Of a stretch of 64,000 nt of DNA, positions 1 through 9,684 are shown one piece after another. The DNA is from Marisediminicola antarctica (GTDB lineage: Bacteria > Actinomycetota > Actinomycetes > Actinomycetales > Microbacteriaceae): the NCBI RefSeq assembly GCF_009930795.1, contig NZ_CP017146.1:806001-870000 (forward strand). Direction: 5' to 3'. Position 1 is the first letter of the stretch; every line of letters starts with the position of its first letter. Below the pieces are notes generated by a model. That model ran no database searches, was not told where the DNA came from, and was given only the letters and a program-made list of their open reading frames with translations. The translations under genes and the position numbers were made by a program.

Positions 1-27
1 CAAGCCCCTCCGCGCGAGCCCAGGGGC

Positions 28-549
28 GTGACCGAGCAGAGCCCCAGTAAGGACACCGTGAGCACCGTGACCAATCGAGTCGACCTGCCCGGGATCACCT
101 GGCGGCGTGTATCGGGCAAGTATGTCGTCGCCGAGCTGCTCGGACTTGTCGCCACCGCGGTCGTGCTCGCTGGCGCGACCACCCCCCTCTACCTCATCGG
201 CTGGGACGGCGCCCCGTGGGCGACGCTCGCCGCGGTCGGGTTCGTGCTGCTCTTCGCGGCGTTCACCCCGCGCCGTGTGCGCGCCATCGGGTACCAGCTG
301 CGCGACGACGACCTCGTGTTCCGCCGCGGGGTGCTGCAGCAACGGTTCGTCGCTGTGCCCTACGGGCGCATGCAGCTCATCGACATCAACCGCGGACCGC
401 TGTCCCGCGTGCTCGGGCTGAGCGAGCTGCGGTTCGTCACCGCCGCCGCCTCGACCGGGGTGACCATTCCCGGGCTGCCCGCCGCCGACGCCGAGGCACT
501 GCGCGACGCTCTCGTCGAGCTCGCCGAGAGCAGGCGGGCGGGGCTGTGA
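28..549 (+). CDS. PH domain-containing membrane protein (YdbS-like)
   Basis: A 173-residue protein with two hydrophobic segments at about residues 34-56 and 62-80, then a bacterial PH domain (bPH2/DUF304) around residues 85-165 with the usual RRG, PYGRMQLIDI and GPLSR positions. Family members are small membrane proteins of unknown biochemistry that travel with a larger multi-PH partner, as here. The GTG start at 28 is the first in-frame start available. The stop overlaps the GTG of the next gene by 4 nt, so the pair is probably translationally coupled. Function beyond membrane association cannot be read from the sequence. Confidence 0.85.
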   Translation: MTEQSPSKDTVSTVTNRVDLPGITWRRVSGKYVVAELLGLVATAVVLAGATTPLYLIGWDGAPWATLAAVGFVLLFAAFTPRRVRAIGYQLRDDDLVFRRGVLQQRFVAVPYGRMQLIDINRGPLSRVLGLSELRFVTAAASTGVTIPGLPAADAEALRDALVELAESRRAGL

Positions 550-2315
550 CCGACGAAGGCGAGCGCCCGGCACACGGCCGTCGCGCGGCCGGTGTCCCCC
601 TCGATCGCGGCGAGCCCGTCACCGAGCTTGCCGCGTCGCTGAGCGACGGTGAGTGGCACCATCTGCATCCCGCCTCCCCGCTTCTCAAGGGCGGCATCGT
701 GCTCATCGCCGTGATTGGCATCGTGATCTCGAACCTGCGTGAACGCTTTTTCGAGAACTTCGTGCCCGGCGCGAACTTCCGCGGCGACGACCCGATCGAG
801 CTCCTCTTCCAAGAGGGCGTCTTCGGCTGGGCGCTCCTCGCGCTGCTCGGGGTGCTGTCGGTGCTCGTCCTCGGCTTCTACATCTCGTGGCGCATGCACA
901 CCTTCCGGATCACCGACGAGGTTGTCGAGGTGCGCTCCGGCGTGCTGTTCCGCACCAACCGCAAGGCGAGACTCGACCGCATCCAGGGCATCAACATCGT
1001 GCGGCCGTTCTTCGCGCGGCTGTTCGGTGCCGCGCGGCTCGAGGTCAACCAGGCCGGACAGGACGCCAACGTGCGCCTGGACTACCTCGGCTCTGCCGCG
1101 GCGGACGACTTGCGCCGCGAGATCCTGAGGCTCGCGTCGGGCACGCGCGCGGCATCCGTCGCCCGCGCGAATGGCGTCGGCCCGGGTGTCGGGGCCGGCC
1201 CGTCCCTCGCGGCCGGCCCGTCCCTCGGCGCCGCCGCGTCGATCGTCGAGCAGCGGATGCACGAGTTCCTCGCCCCCGAACTGGACCCCGACGCAGCCGA
1301 GCCGGAGTCAGTCGTCAAGCTCGGCACCGGGCGACTCATCGGATCGATCCTGCTGAGCGGCGCATCCGTCTTCCTTGTCGTGGCGATCGTCGCGGTCATC
1401 GTCGCCTCGGTCTTCGCCCCCGAGTCACTTTTCGTCTTCTTCGGCCTCGTTCCGGCGGTACTCGGCGTCGCGGGGTTCTACGTGCAAAGGTTCATGAAGT
1501 CGCTGCGCTACTCGATCGCGGGCACCCCCGACGGCGTTCGAGTCGGCTTCGGGCTGCTCACAACGAGCAACGAGACGCTGCCGCCCGGCCGCATCCACTC
1601 GGTCAAGGTGAGTCAGCCGCTGCTCTGGCGCGGCCCCGGCTGGTGGGAGGTCAAAGTCAATAGGGCCAGCCAGTCCTCCACAAATGGGGCGGCCGGACAG
1701 CAGAACACGACGATCCTGCCGGTCGGCAACCTCGCCGACGTGGCCCGCGTGCTCGCCCTCGTGCTGCCCGACCTGCTCGACGAGGGGCTCGCCCTGACCG
1801 GGCTGACTGGACCGGGTGCGCCGGACGACGGTTTCACGAACTCGCCGGGCCGCGCCCAGGGGCTCCGCTGGTTCTCCTGGCGGCGCAACGGGTTCGCTGT
1901 CACACCGACCGCGGTGTTGCTGCGCAAGGGAGCAATCTGGCGTGAACTCGTGCTTGTGCCGCACCCGCGGCTGCAGAGCGTGTCGGTGCAGCAGGGCCCG
2001 CTGCTGCGGATGCTGCGGCTCGCCGCGGTGCGCCTGCACACGGTCACCGGCCCGATCAGCGCCGAGCTGGGTGCCGTCGACAGGGACGCCGCCGTGGAGC
2101 TGTTCACGCTGACGGCCGAGTCCGCCGTACGCGCCTCGGGCAGCGACACCTCGCACCGGTGGCGTTCTGCGGAGGGTGTTGACTACCGCGACGGGGTGGA
2201 TGCGGGACCGGTTGACCGCCCGTCGGTAATAGATGCTGCAGGTTGGGCCGCTCCGGATGCCGGGACTGCTGCGCCTGCCCCCGATGCGGGGTCGCACGAC
2301 AGGCCGCTCTTATGA
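546..2315 (+). CDS. Multi-PH-domain membrane protein (YdbT-like)
   Basis: A 589-residue protein starting at the GTG that overlaps the previous stop (GTGA). Hydrophobic pairs lie near residues 45-60 and 95-115 and again near 260-300, each followed by a bPH2 segment (for example GVLFRTNRKARLDRIQGINI and GLLTTSNETLPPGRIHSVKV). A third PH-like segment lies near the C terminus (GAIWRELVLVPHPRLQSVSV). This matches the YdbT family, the long partner of YdbS-like proteins. An Ala/Gly/Pro linker near residues 205-230 and a low-complexity tail are species-specific. The ATG of the next gene overlaps the stop by 4 nt. Confidence 0.85.
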   Translation: MTDEGERPAHGRRAAGVPLDRGEPVTELAASLSDGEWHHLHPASPLLKGGIVLIAVIGIVISNLRERFFENFVPGANFRGDDPIELLFQEGVFGWALLALLGVLSVLVLGFYISWRMHTFRITDEVVEVRSGVLFRTNRKARLDRIQGINIVRPFFARLFGAARLEVNQAGQDANVRLDYLGSAAADDLRREILRLASGTRAASVARANGVGPGVGAGPSLAAGPSLGAAASIVEQRMHEFLAPELDPDAAEPESVVKLGTGRLIGSILLSGASVFLVVAIVAVIVASVFAPESLFVFFGLVPAVLGVAGFYVQRFMKSLRYSIAGTPDGVRVGFGLLTTSNETLPPGRIHSVKVSQPLLWRGPGWWEVKVNRASQSSTNGAAGQQNTTILPVGNLADVARVLALVLPDLLDEGLALTGLTGPGAPDDGFTNSPGRAQGLRWFSWRRNGFAVTPTAVLLRKGAIWRELVLVPHPRLQSVSVQQGPLLRMLRLAAVRLHTVTGPISAELGAVDRDAAVELFTLTAESAVRASGSDTSHRWRSAEGVDYRDGVDAGPVDRPSVIDAAGWAAPDAGTAAPAPDAGSHDRPLL

Positions 2316-3007
2316 CCCCCGCCCCGCACCAGCGGTCAGGACGCCTCGGCGTCGGCATCGTCGGCTCCGGTCACGTCGGCCCCATCCTCGGTGCGGCCCT
2401 CGCGGGTGCAGGCCACGCGATCGTCGGCATCTCGGCGATTTCCGCCGCGAGCCTCGAACGCGCCGATGCGATCCTGCCTGGCGTGCCGATTCTGCCGGTG
2501 CCGGAGGTTGTCGAGCGTAGCGAGCTCGTGATCCTCGCCGTGCCCGAGTCGGAGCTCGAGGCACTCGTCGCCGGACTCGCCGCGACGAAGGCCTGGCAGC
2601 CCGGGCAGCTCGTCATGCACACTGTCGCGCGGTTCGGCACGGGCGTGCTCGCTCCGGCGGTGGCGCTCGGCGCGATTCCGCTCGCGATCCACCCGGCAAT
2701 GGCGTTCACGGGCACCTCGGTCGATCTGGCGCGGCTCGTGGAGAGCCACTTCGCGGTGACCGCGGCGGCCCCGGTGCAGCCGATCGGTCAGGCGCTGGTG
2801 GTGGAGATGGGTGGCGAGCCGGTGATCGTCGCCGAGGCGGACCGCCCCGCGTACGCGGAGGCGATTGCGACCGCGACGAGTTTCTCGGCGGCGATCGTTG
2901 AGCAGGCCACCGGCATCCTGTCCGAGATCGGCATCGAAGCGCCCGGACGCCTGCTCGCCCCGCTCGTGCGCACCTCCGTCGAGAACGCGCTGCGCCGCGC
3001 GCCGTAG
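2312..3007 (+). CDS. Rossmann-fold/DUF2520 protein
   Basis: A 231-residue protein with an N-terminal NAD(P)-binding motif (GIVGSGHVG, residues about 14-22) followed by a DUF2520-like helical region (HPAMAFTG, then a helical C-terminal half). In actinobacteria this family usually sits directly upstream of panC, as here, and has been linked by context to pantothenate synthesis or ketopantoate reduction; that link is inference. The ATG at 2312 is chosen because it overlaps the upstream stop (ATGA); a longer in-frame start at 2243 lies wholly inside the upstream gene. Confidence 0.8.
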   Translation: MTPAPHQRSGRLGVGIVGSGHVGPILGAALAGAGHAIVGISAISAASLERADAILPGVPILPVPEVVERSELVILAVPESELEALVAGLAATKAWQPGQLVMHTVARFGTGVLAPAVALGAIPLAIHPAMAFTGTSVDLARLVESHFAVTAAAPVQPIGQALVVEMGGEPVIVAEADRPAYAEAIATATSFSAAIVEQATGILSEIGIEAPGRLLAPLVRTSVENALRRAP

Positions 3008-3138
3008 CCGGTGCGGGTGGCGCCGCGGCTCGGCTCGGTTGCCGGCTGGGCTCGGTGCAGCTCGGTGCAGCTCGGCTCGGCTGGGCCCGGCGGCCCGCTG
3101 CTGCCGGCTGCTGGCTACCGAGCGAGTAGCATCTAGTC

Positions 3139-4008
3139 GTGCCCGTCGTCGTCGAAACCATTGCGGGACTGCGCTCCCAGCTCCGCCAGGCCAAGGCCCA
3201 CGCCGCCGCCGAGGGTCCCACCCGGCCGCGGGTCGCCCTCGTTCCGACCATGGGTGCACTGCACGAGGGGCACATGGCCCTCGTCGAACGTGCCCAGGAG
3301 CGCGCCGAAATCGTGGTGGTGTCGATTTTCGTCAATCCGCTCCAGTTCGGTGCGAGCGAAGACCTCGATCTCTACCCGCGCACGGTCGAGTCCGACGTCG
3401 AGCGGCTGCGTACCCACGGCGTGCAGATCGTGTTCGCGCCGACACTCAGCGAGATGTATCCGGCCGGCGATGTGCCGACCAAAGTGACGGCCGGCGACAT
3501 CGGCAACCTCTACGAGGGTCGCTCCCGCCGAGGACACTTCGACGGCGTGCTCACCGTTGTCGCCAAGCTGCTCCACGTCGTGGGCCCCGATACCGTGGTG
3601 TTCGGCCAGAAGGATGCCCAGCAGGTCTTCCTCGTGAAGCGCATGATCTCCGACCTCAACTTCGACGTTCAGGTGGCCACCGTGCCGACCGTGCGCGAAG
3701 ACGATGGCCTCGCCCTGTCGAGCCGCAACCGCTTCCTCGACGCGCGCGAGCGCATCGCCGCCCGAGCGCTGTCGCGCGCGCTGGAGGCGGCGGAATCCTC
3801 GGCGGATCGGGGGCCGGATGCTGTGCTCGCGGCCGCCCAGTCCGTGCTCGCCGGCGACGACACCGTGCAGCTCGACTACCTGCAGGTCGTCAACCCGGCG
3901 ACCTTCCTGCCCGCCGACGACAACCACCACGGCCGCGCGATCGTGCTCGTCGCCGCGCGCATCGGCGACACCCGACTCATCGACAACGCGACGATCCAGC
4001 TCGGCTGA
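3139..4008 (+). CDS. panC: Pantoate--beta-alanine ligase
   Basis: A 289-residue cytosolic enzyme that joins pantoate and beta-alanine with ATP to make pantothenate. It has the nucleotidyltransferase HIGH-type motif in PTMGALHEGH (about residues 35-44), the FVNPLQFG pantoate loop, the GRSRRGHFDGVLTVV block, FGQKDAQQ and the KMSKS-like LALSSRN. Length is normal for the family. The start is GTG at 3139. A GC-rich low-complexity spacer of about 130 nt separates it from the DUF2520 gene. The gene downstream is lysS, an order common in Microbacteriaceae, but the 782-nt gap to lysS is filled with repeats. Confidence 0.95.
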   Translation: MPVVVETIAGLRSQLRQAKAHAAAEGPTRPRVALVPTMGALHEGHMALVERAQERAEIVVVSIFVNPLQFGASEDLDLYPRTVESDVERLRTHGVQIVFAPTLSEMYPAGDVPTKVTAGDIGNLYEGRSRRGHFDGVLTVVAKLLHVVGPDTVVFGQKDAQQVFLVKRMISDLNFDVQVATVPTVREDDGLALSSRNRFLDARERIAARALSRALEAAESSADRGPDAVLAAAQSVLAGDDTVQLDYLQVVNPATFLPADDNHHGRAIVLVAARIGDTRLIDNATIQLG

Positions 4009-4030
4009 GCCGCAGCATCCGTCCGCACGC

Positions 4031-4160
4031 TGGCCAGCGCGCCCGGGCGCCCGCGCGCCCGCCCGCCCGCCCGCCCGCCCGCGAGCCGGCCCGCCCGCCC
4101 GCGAGCCGGTCGGCCCGCCCGCGAGCCGGTCGGCGAGCCGGTCGGCGAGCCGGTCGGCGC
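4031..4160. repeat. GC-rich tandem low-complexity tract
   Basis: Runs of CGCCCG are followed by three to four tandem copies of a unit close to GAGCCGGTCGGC. The tract begins about 20 nt after panC and runs directly into the first copy of the dispersed palindrome. No coding sequence is credible here. It is probably an unstable minisatellite. Confidence 0.7.
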
Positions 4161-4164
4161 CGCT

Positions 4165-4228
4165 CACGCGGGTGCTGTTCACTCGAGCGCATGCGATAAC
4201 GATCACGCGACTGAATGGCGCCCGCGTG
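4165..4228 (+). repeat. Dispersed 64-nt palindromic repeat, copy A
   Basis: An imperfect palindrome with outer arms CACGCGGGTGCTGTTCACTC and the near-complement ending in GGCGCCCGCGTG. The 40-nt core spans 4177-4216. Five further full copies of the same length lie elsewhere in the window, all between genes. Orientation is taken from the asymmetric centre GCATGCGATAAC, read here on the plus strand. Confidence 0.75.
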
Positions 4229-4330
4229 AGGCGGGGATGGCGCGCGGTCAGTCCGCACGGATGGTGACGGCCGCACAGATGGGCGGGCCAGCGGCGAGCC
4301 CGCCCGCGGACCGTCCGCCAAGCCGCTGCC

Positions 4331-4440
4331 CGTCCGCCGCCCTGCCGCGCCAGCCTGCCGCGCCAGCCTGCCGCGCTCGCTTGCCGCGCCGCCCTGCCGC
4401 GCCAGCCTGCCGCGCCAGCCTGCCGCGCTCGCTTGCGTGA
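4331..4440. repeat. Tandem CTGCCGCGCCAGC repeat
   Basis: A 13-nt unit (CTGCCGCGCCAGC) and variants are arranged in a larger unit of about 52 nt that occurs twice. The tract ends in palindrome copy B. Together with the 4031-4160 tract and the 41-nt repeat it makes up most of the panC-lysS gap. Confidence 0.7.
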
Positions 4441-4497
4441 TCGTTATTCACTCGCGCGCATGTGATTACACTCACGCGACTGAACCATGGCCGCGCC
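4434..4497 (+). repeat. Dispersed palindromic repeat, copy B
   Basis: The 40-nt core at 4446-4485 begins ATTCACTCGCG and ends CACGCGACTGAAC, with centre GCATGTGATTAC, in the same orientation as copy A about 270 nt upstream. The outer arms are more degenerate than in the other copies. Confidence 0.7.
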
Positions 4498-4566
4498 AGG
4501 AGTGGATGCTGCGCGGACGGCACGCAGCGCGGGCAGCGAGTGCCGCGCGGAGTGAGCCATCGAGCC

Positions 4567-4689
4567 GAGCGACTTGCCACGCTCCGAACCGGTCGCCCGT
4601 ACACCCCGAGCGACTTGCCACGCTCCGAACCGGTCACCCGTACGCCCCGAACGAGTTGCCACGCTCCGAACCGGTCGCCCGCACACCCC
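4567..4689 (+). repeat. Three 41-nt direct repeats upstream of lysS
   Basis: Units begin at 4567, 4608 and 4649, an exact 41-nt period. Each contains CTTGCCACGCTCCGAACC or a one-base variant, followed by GGTCGCCCG or GGTCACCCG. They end about 100 nt before the lysS start. Whether they affect lysS expression cannot be told from the sequence. Confidence 0.75.
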
Positions 4690-4790
4690 CGAATCGGCCG
4701 CCCCGCCGCGCGACTACCATTAGACGGTTGACACCGCGCCCACCGCGCCACCGCGCCGCCGTGCCGAACCACAACCGTGCAGGAGCCCCC

Positions 4791-6317
4791 ATGACCGACA
4801 CCATGCCCCAGCCGAGCGAAGCCGAAGCCGCAGCCCAGGCCCTCGCCGAGCTGCAGGAGATCTCAGAGCAGACCGCCGTGCGCCTCGCCAAGCGTGAGCG
4901 GCTCATCGCGTCGGGTGGCGAGGCCTACCCGGTCGGCGTGCCGATCACGACGACGATACCGGCGGTACGGGCGAAGTTCCCCGACCTCGAGGCGGATGCT
5001 GCGACCGGCGACATCGTCGGCCTGGCCGGCCGCGTTGTGCACTCCCGCAACACCGGCAAGCTCTGTTTCGCGTCGCTGCAGTCCGGCGACGGATCGCGCA
5101 TCCAGGCGATGGTGAGTCTCGCCGAGGTCGGCCAGGAGAAGCTCGACGGCTGGAAGGACCTCGTCGACCTCGGCGACCATGTCTTTGTCGCGGGCGAGGT
5201 CATCTCCAGCCGCCGCGGCGAGCTGTCGATCATGGTCACCGACTGGATGATCGCCGCGAAGGCCATCCGCCCGCTGCCCAACCTGCACACCGACCTCAGT
5301 GAGGAGACGCGGGTCCGCAGCCGGTACCTCGACCTCATCGCCCGCGAGGGAGCCCGCACGATGGTGCGCTCGCGCGCCGCCGCGGTCGCCTCGCTGCGCA
5401 CGACATTCGCGCGACATGACTACGTCGAGGTCGAGACGCCCATGCTGCAGACCATGCATGGGGGAGCATCCGCCCGCCCCTTCGCAACCCACAGCAACGC
5501 GTTCGACACCGAGCTGTTTTTGCGCATCGCACCCGAGCTGTTCCTCAAGCGCGCCGTCGTCGGCGGCATCGACCGGGTGTTCGAGATCAACCGCAACTTC
5601 CGCAACGAGGGCGCCGACTCGACCCACTCGCCCGAGTTCGCGATGCTCGAGGCATACCAGTCCTACGGTGACTACCACCAGATGGCCACGCTCACCCAGG
5701 AGATGGTGCAGAACGCCGCACTCGACGTCGCAGGGTCGCACGTCGCGACGTGGGCCGACGGCACCGAGTATGACCTCGGCGGCGAGTGGGACCGCATTGG
5801 CATGTACGACTCGCTCAGCGCCGCCGCCGGCGAGCAGATTACCCCGCAGACCCCGTTCGTCGAGTTGCTCGCGCACGCGGCCCGCCTCGAGATCGAGGTG
5901 CCGCACCCGACCCACGGCAAGCTCGTCGAGGAGCTGTGGGAGCACTATGTGAAGCCCGGCCTCGTGCGCCCGACCTTCGTGCTCGACTTCCCCGTCGACA
6001 CGTCGCCGCTCGTGCGCGACCACCGCACCACCTCTGGCGTGGTCGAGAAGTGGGACCTCTACATCCGCGGCTTCGAGCTTGCGACCGGCTACTCGGAGCT
6101 CGTCGACCCTGTCATCCAGCGTGAGCGTTTCGTCGAGCAGGCACAGCTCGCCGCCGGGGGAGACGTCGAGGCGATGCGCCTCGACGAGGAGTTCCTGCGC
6201 GCGCTGGAGCACGGGATGCCGCCGACCGGGGGCATGGGCATGGGCATCGACCGGCTGATGATGGCGCTCACTGGCCTCGGCATCCGTGAGACGATCCTGT
6301 TCCCGCTCGTCAAGTAG
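4791..6317 (+). CDS. lysS: Lysyl-tRNA synthetase, class II
   Basis: A 508-residue cytosolic enzyme that charges tRNA-Lys. An N-terminal OB-fold anticodon-binding domain (about residues 60-165, with [18 protein letters not shown]) is followed by the class II catalytic domain: motif 2 as [20 protein letters not shown] (about residues 263-282) and motif 3 as the C-terminal GMGMGIDRL. The ATG at 4791 is chosen because it follows AGGAG at a suitable distance and gives the normal family length. The open frame continues upstream only through repeat DNA. It is preceded by repeat-filled DNA rather than overlapping panC. Confidence 0.95.
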   Translation: MTDTMPQPSEAEAAAQALAELQEISEQTAVRLAKRERLIASGGEAYPVGVPITTTIPAVRAKFPDLEADAATGDIVGLAGRVVHSRNTGKLCFASLQSGDGSRIQAMVSLAEVGQEKLDGWKDLVDLGDHVFVAGEVISSRRGELSIMVTDWMIAAKAIRPLPNLHTDLSEETRVRSRYLDLIAREGARTMVRSRAAAVASLRTTFARHDYVEVETPMLQTMHGGASARPFATHSNAFDTELFLRIAPELFLKRAVVGGIDRVFEINRNFRNEGADSTHSPEFAMLEAYQSYGDYHQMATLTQEMVQNAALDVAGSHVATWADGTEYDLGGEWDRIGMYDSLSAAAGEQITPQTPFVELLAHAARLEIEVPHPTHGKLVEELWEHYVKPGLVRPTFVLDFPVDTSPLVRDHRTTSGVVEKWDLYIRGFELATGYSELVDPVIQRERFVEQAQLAAGGDVEAMRLDEEFLRALEHGMPPTGGMGMGIDRLMMALTGLGIRETILFPLVK

Positions 6318-6528
6318 CGACCGCCGCCTACGCCAGCAGCGCGGCGATCTTGCGGAGCTCTGGCAGCTTCATTCCCACCATCGGGTACTTCATCGCGACC
6401 ATTCCACCCCCGTGTTCGCCTTCCTGACCGGCGGATCACCGTGCGCAAGGCGAGCCGCAGCGATCGCACGGCGGCACGCGCGGCGCCGAAACTCGACCCG
6501 ACGGAACCCGTCAAGTAGGGTTCGAGCT

Positions 6529-6663
6529 ATGAGCTACCTGCCCCCGGAGAAGAAGGATCCGAACAAGATCACCTCCGCCCGTATCTGGATCTGGGTCATC
6601 GTCGGCGGCATCGGCCTCTATCTCGTCGTTTCGGGAGTGCTCGGGGGCCTCGCCGGCGGCTGA
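6529..6663 (+). CDS. Small single-pass membrane protein
   Basis: A 44-residue protein with a charged N terminus (PPEKKDPNK) and one hydrophobic helix (IWIWVIVGGIGLYLVVSGVL) ending in GGLAGG. Short proteins of this layout are common between lysS and clpC in Microbacteriaceae. No function is known. The 211 nt between lysS and this ATG show no convincing gene. Confidence 0.6.
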   Translation: MSYLPPEKKDPNKITSARIWIWVIVGGIGLYLVVSGVLGGLAGG

Positions 6664-6743
6664 TGCCCGGCGGCTGATCCCCGGCGCGTGATGCCCGGAT
6701 GCCGCGGGTGCCGGTTCCCAGCGGGCCCGCGTATCCTGAGACG

Positions 6744-6941
6744 GTGTTAGAGAACTTCTGGGCCAATGCCGCCTTCTCGGTGACGCCCACTATCCTCGTT
6801 GGCCTGATCTTCTGGCTCGTGATGCGCACGATCCTGCGCGCCGACCGCACGGAGCGCAAGATCTACGCCGAGATGGAATCGGCCGAGCGCGCCCGCCGCG
6901 GGCTCCCCGCCGACGGCCCCGCGCCGAAGACCGACGCGTAG
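6744..6941 (+). CDS. Small single-pass membrane protein
   Basis: A 65-residue protein starting at GTG 6744. One membrane helix (about residues 12-29) is followed by a highly charged tail of about 35 residues (RADRTERKIYAEMESAERA). The layout suggests an inner-membrane anchor with a cytoplasmic helical tail. No family was recognised. It lies 80 nt after the previous small membrane gene. Confidence 0.6.
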   Translation: MLENFWANAAFSVTPTILVGLIFWLVMRTILRADRTERKIYAEMESAERARRGLPADGPAPKTDA

Positions 6942-7004
6942 CGTGCACGCCGCCGCTAGCTGCGCACACACGGTCCGCTCCTGAGCACGCGCCATTAAGC
7001 GTCA

Positions 7005-7018
7005 CGCCTAGGGCGAAC
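7005..7018 (-). promoter_or_regulatory. Putative ClgR box upstream of clpC
   Basis: On the minus strand the site reads GTTCGC-CCTAG-GCG, an exact match to GTTCGC-N5-GCG, the consensus reported for the actinobacterial Clp regulator ClgR. It ends 79 nt before the clpC start. ClgR control of clpC is established in other actinobacteria; its use here is inference. Confidence 0.6.
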
Positions 7019-7096
7019 AGGGGCATGATTTGCCAGTACCCCTCGTTACTCTCTCTATATCGGCACGGAATCCTGCACCGTGCTTAGGGAGCAATC

Positions 7097-9583
7097 ATGT
7101 TTGAAAGATTTACCGACCGAGCTCGTCGCGTTGTCGTTTTGGCCCAGGAAGAGGCCAAGATGCTCAACCACAACTACATCGGCACCGAGCACATCCTGCT
7201 CGGCCTCATCCACGAGGGTGAAGGCGTCGCCGCGAAGGCACTCGAGTCGCTCGGCATCGCGCTGGATGCCGTGCGCGAGCAGGTCCAGGACATCATCGGC
7301 CAGGGCCAGCAGCAGCCGACTGGACACATCCCCTTTACTCCGCGCGCCAAGAAGGTGCTCGAGCTGAGCCTGCGCGAAGCACTTCAGCTCGGACACAACT
7401 ACATCGGCACTGAGCACATCCTGCTTGGCCTCATCCGCGAGGGCGAGGGCGTTGCAGCCCAAGTCCTCGTGAAGCTGGGCGCCGACCTGAACAAGGTTCG
7501 GCAGCAGGTGATTCAGTTGCTTTCCGGATACCAAGGAAAGGAGCAGGTCGCCGTGGGCGGCAACGATTCACAGGCACAGCAGGCTGGCAGCCAGGTTCTC
7601 GACCAGTTCGGTCGCAACCTCACTCAAGCCGCGCGCGACGGCAAGCTCGACCCTGTCATCGGACGCGAGAAGGAGATGGAGCGGGTCATGCAGATCCTCT
7701 CCCGCCGCTCGAAGAACAACCCCGTGCTGATCGGTGAGCCCGGCGTCGGCAAGACCGCCGTCGTCGAGGGCCTCGCCCAGGCCATCGTGCGCGGCGACGT
7801 TCCCGAGACCCTCAAGGACAAGCAGCTCTACACGCTCGACCTCGGCTCGCTCATCGCCGGAAGCCGCTATCGCGGTGACTTCGAGGAGCGCCTCAAGAAG
7901 GTCACCAAGGAGATCCGCACCCGCGGCGACATCATCACCTTCATCGACGAGATCCACACCCTCGTCGGCGCGGGTGCCGCAGAGGGCGCGATCGACGCAG
8001 CCAGCATCCTGAAGCCGCTGCTCGCCCGCGGTGAGCTGCAGACGATCGGCGCGACGACCCTCGACGAGTACCGCAAGCACTTCGAGAAGGATGCGGCGCT
8101 CGAGCGTCGCTTCCAGCCGGTGCAGGTGCACGAGCCGTCCTTGCCGCACACGATCAACATCCTCAAGGGACTGCGCGACAAGTACGAGTCGTTCCACAAG
8201 GTGTCGATCACCGACGGCGCGATCGTCGCGGCGGCGAACCTCGCCGACCGTTACGTCGCTGACCGCTTCCTGCCCGACAAGGCCATCGACCTGATCGACG
8301 AGGCTGGCGCCCGCCTGCGCCTGTCGATCCTGTCCGCACCGCCGGAGCTGCGCGAGTTCGACGACCGCATCGCGGCCGTGCGCGGTCAGAAGGAAGGCGC
8401 GATCGAGGACCAGGACTTCGAGAAGGCCGCAAGCCTGCGCGACGAGGAGAAGAAACTCCTCGGCGAGCGACTGCGCCTCGAGAAGCAGTGGAAGAGCGGA
8501 GAGTCCGGCGCGACCGGAACAGTGGACGAAGGCGTCATCGCCGAGGTCCTCGCCGCAGCCACCGGCATCCCCGTCTTCAAGCTCACCGAAGAGGAGACCA
8601 GTCGTCTCGTCTTCATGGAGAAGGCCCTGCACCAGCGCGTCATCGGCCAGGAGGAGGCCATCTCGGCACTCTCCAAGACGATCCGCCGCACCCGTGCCGG
8701 GCTCAAGGACCCGCGTCGTCCGAGCGGCTCGTTCATCTTCGCTGGCCCCACCGGTGTCGGAAAGACGGAGCTCGCGAAGGCCCTCGCCGAGTTCCTGTTC
8801 GACGACGAGAACGCCCTGATCTCGCTCGACATGAGTGAGTACGGCGAGAAGCACACCGTCTCGCGGCTGTTCGGTGCACCTCCCGGGTTCGTCGGCTTCG
8901 AGGAGGGCGGCCAGCTCACCGAGAAGGTGCGCCGCAAGCCGTTCTCCGTGGTGCTGTTCGACGAGATCGAGAAGGCGCACCCCGACATCTTCAACTCTCT
9001 CCTCCAGATTCTGGAAGAGGGACGTCTGACGGATGGCCAGGGTCGCGTGATCGACTTCAAGAACACCGTGATCATCATGACCACGAACCTTGGCACGAAG
9101 GACATCTCGGGAACGCCGATCGGGTTCACCTCGTCGACCGATACCGCCACCGGTTATGACCGGATGCGCGGCAAGGTCATCGAGGAGCTCAAGAAGCACT
9201 TCAAGCCCGAGTTCCTGAACCGCGTCGACGAGACCATCGTCTTCCCGCAACTCAGCCCGGAGGAACTGCTCCAGATCGTCGACCTCTTCGTGAAGCGGCT
9301 GAGCGATCGGCTGCTCGACCGCGACATGACGGCCGACCTGACCGTCTCCGCCAAGGAGCAGCTCATCAAGGTCGGGTTCGACCCGTCGCTCGGAGCGAGG
9401 CCTCTGCGTCGCGCGATCCAGCACGAGGTCGAGGACCGACTGAGCGAGCGCATCCTGCAGGGCGAGCTCAATGCCGGTGACCACGTACACGTGGACTACA
9501 TCGACGGAGAGTTCGTCTTCACCACCGGACGCCAGCCTGGCCGTGCCTCGCTTGAGGAAGAGATCGCCGCCCTCGAGGCGTAA
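7097..9583 (+). CDS. clpC: ATP-dependent Clp protease ATP-binding subunit ClpC
   Basis: An 828-residue AAA+ unfoldase that feeds proteins to ClpP. Two Clp N repeats occupy about residues 1-145. Walker A of the first AAA module is GEPGVGKT (about residue 213), followed by a UVR-type middle segment ([17 protein letters not shown], about residue 435), the second Walker [10 protein letters not shown] (about residue 550), and a normal C-terminal small domain. The N domain plus the UVR-containing middle domain distinguish ClpC from ClpA and ClpB. AGGGAG precedes the ATG. A short hairpin, GCACGG/CCGTGC at 7063-7083, lies just before the ribosome-binding site. No ctsR-mcsAB genes are adjacent, consistent with ClgR-type control. 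Confidence 0.97.
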   Translation: MFERFTDRARRVVVLAQEEAKMLNHNYIGTEHILLGLIHEGEGVAAKALESLGIALDAVREQVQDIIGQGQQQPTGHIPFTPRAKKVLELSLREALQLGHNYIGTEHILLGLIREGEGVAAQVLVKLGADLNKVRQQVIQLLSGYQGKEQVAVGGNDSQAQQAGSQVLDQFGRNLTQAARDGKLDPVIGREKEMERVMQILSRRSKNNPVLIGEPGVGKTAVVEGLAQAIVRGDVPETLKDKQLYTLDLGSLIAGSRYRGDFEERLKKVTKEIRTRGDIITFIDEIHTLVGAGAAEGAIDAASILKPLLARGELQTIGATTLDEYRKHFEKDAALERRFQPVQVHEPSLPHTINILKGLRDKYESFHKVSITDGAIVAAANLADRYVADRFLPDKAIDLIDEAGARLRLSILSAPPELREFDDRIAAVRGQKEGAIEDQDFEKAASLRDEEKKLLGERLRLEKQWKSGESGATGTVDEGVIAEVLAAATGIPVFKLTEEETSRLVFMEKALHQRVIGQEEAISALSKTIRRTRAGLKDPRRPSGSFIFAGPTGVGKTELAKALAEFLFDDENALISLDMSEYGEKHTVSRLFGAPPGFVGFEEGGQLTEKVRRKPFSVVLFDEIEKAHPDIFNSLLQILEEGRLTDGQGRVIDFKNTVIIMTTNLGTKDISGTPIGFTSSTDTATGYDRMRGKVIEELKKHFKPEFLNRVDETIVFPQLSPEELLQIVDLFVKRLSDRLLDRDMTADLTVSAKEQLIKVGFDPSLGARPLRRAIQHEVEDRLSERILQGELNAGDHVHVDYIDGEFVFTTGRQPGRASLEEEIAALEA

Positions 9584-9598
9584 ACCGCAGTAGTCGTC

Positions 9599-9630
9599 AG
9601 GGCCGGGAGCACATCGTTCCCGGCCCTTTC
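9599..9630 (+). terminator. Rho-independent terminator after clpC
   Basis: A perfect 9-bp stem, GGGCCGGGA (9600-9608) pairing with TCCCGGCCC (9618-9626), is followed by TTT. It lies 15 nt after the clpC stop. Confidence 0.8.
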
Positions 9631-9684
9631 GCGTGCGTGGTGGGCCTTTCACGTGAGCAGTGGGCGCGCCGCTAGGCTCGTGAC

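Noticed and set aside
360-1262. Long minus-strand open frame opposite the PH-domain genes
   Set aside because: It is a shadow of the plus-strand genes: high Arg/Gly/Ala composition, no domain, and both plus-strand genes are clearly real.
6328-6402. 24-residue minus-strand peptide between lysS and the small membrane gene
   Set aside because: It reads cleanly (MKYPMVGMKLPELRKIAALL) but is very short and I saw no clear ribosome-binding site or family, so I could not support it.
7568-9652. 694-codon minus-strand frame opposite clpC
   Set aside because: It is the antisense of a highly conserved gene in GC-rich DNA; the product has no recognisable motif.
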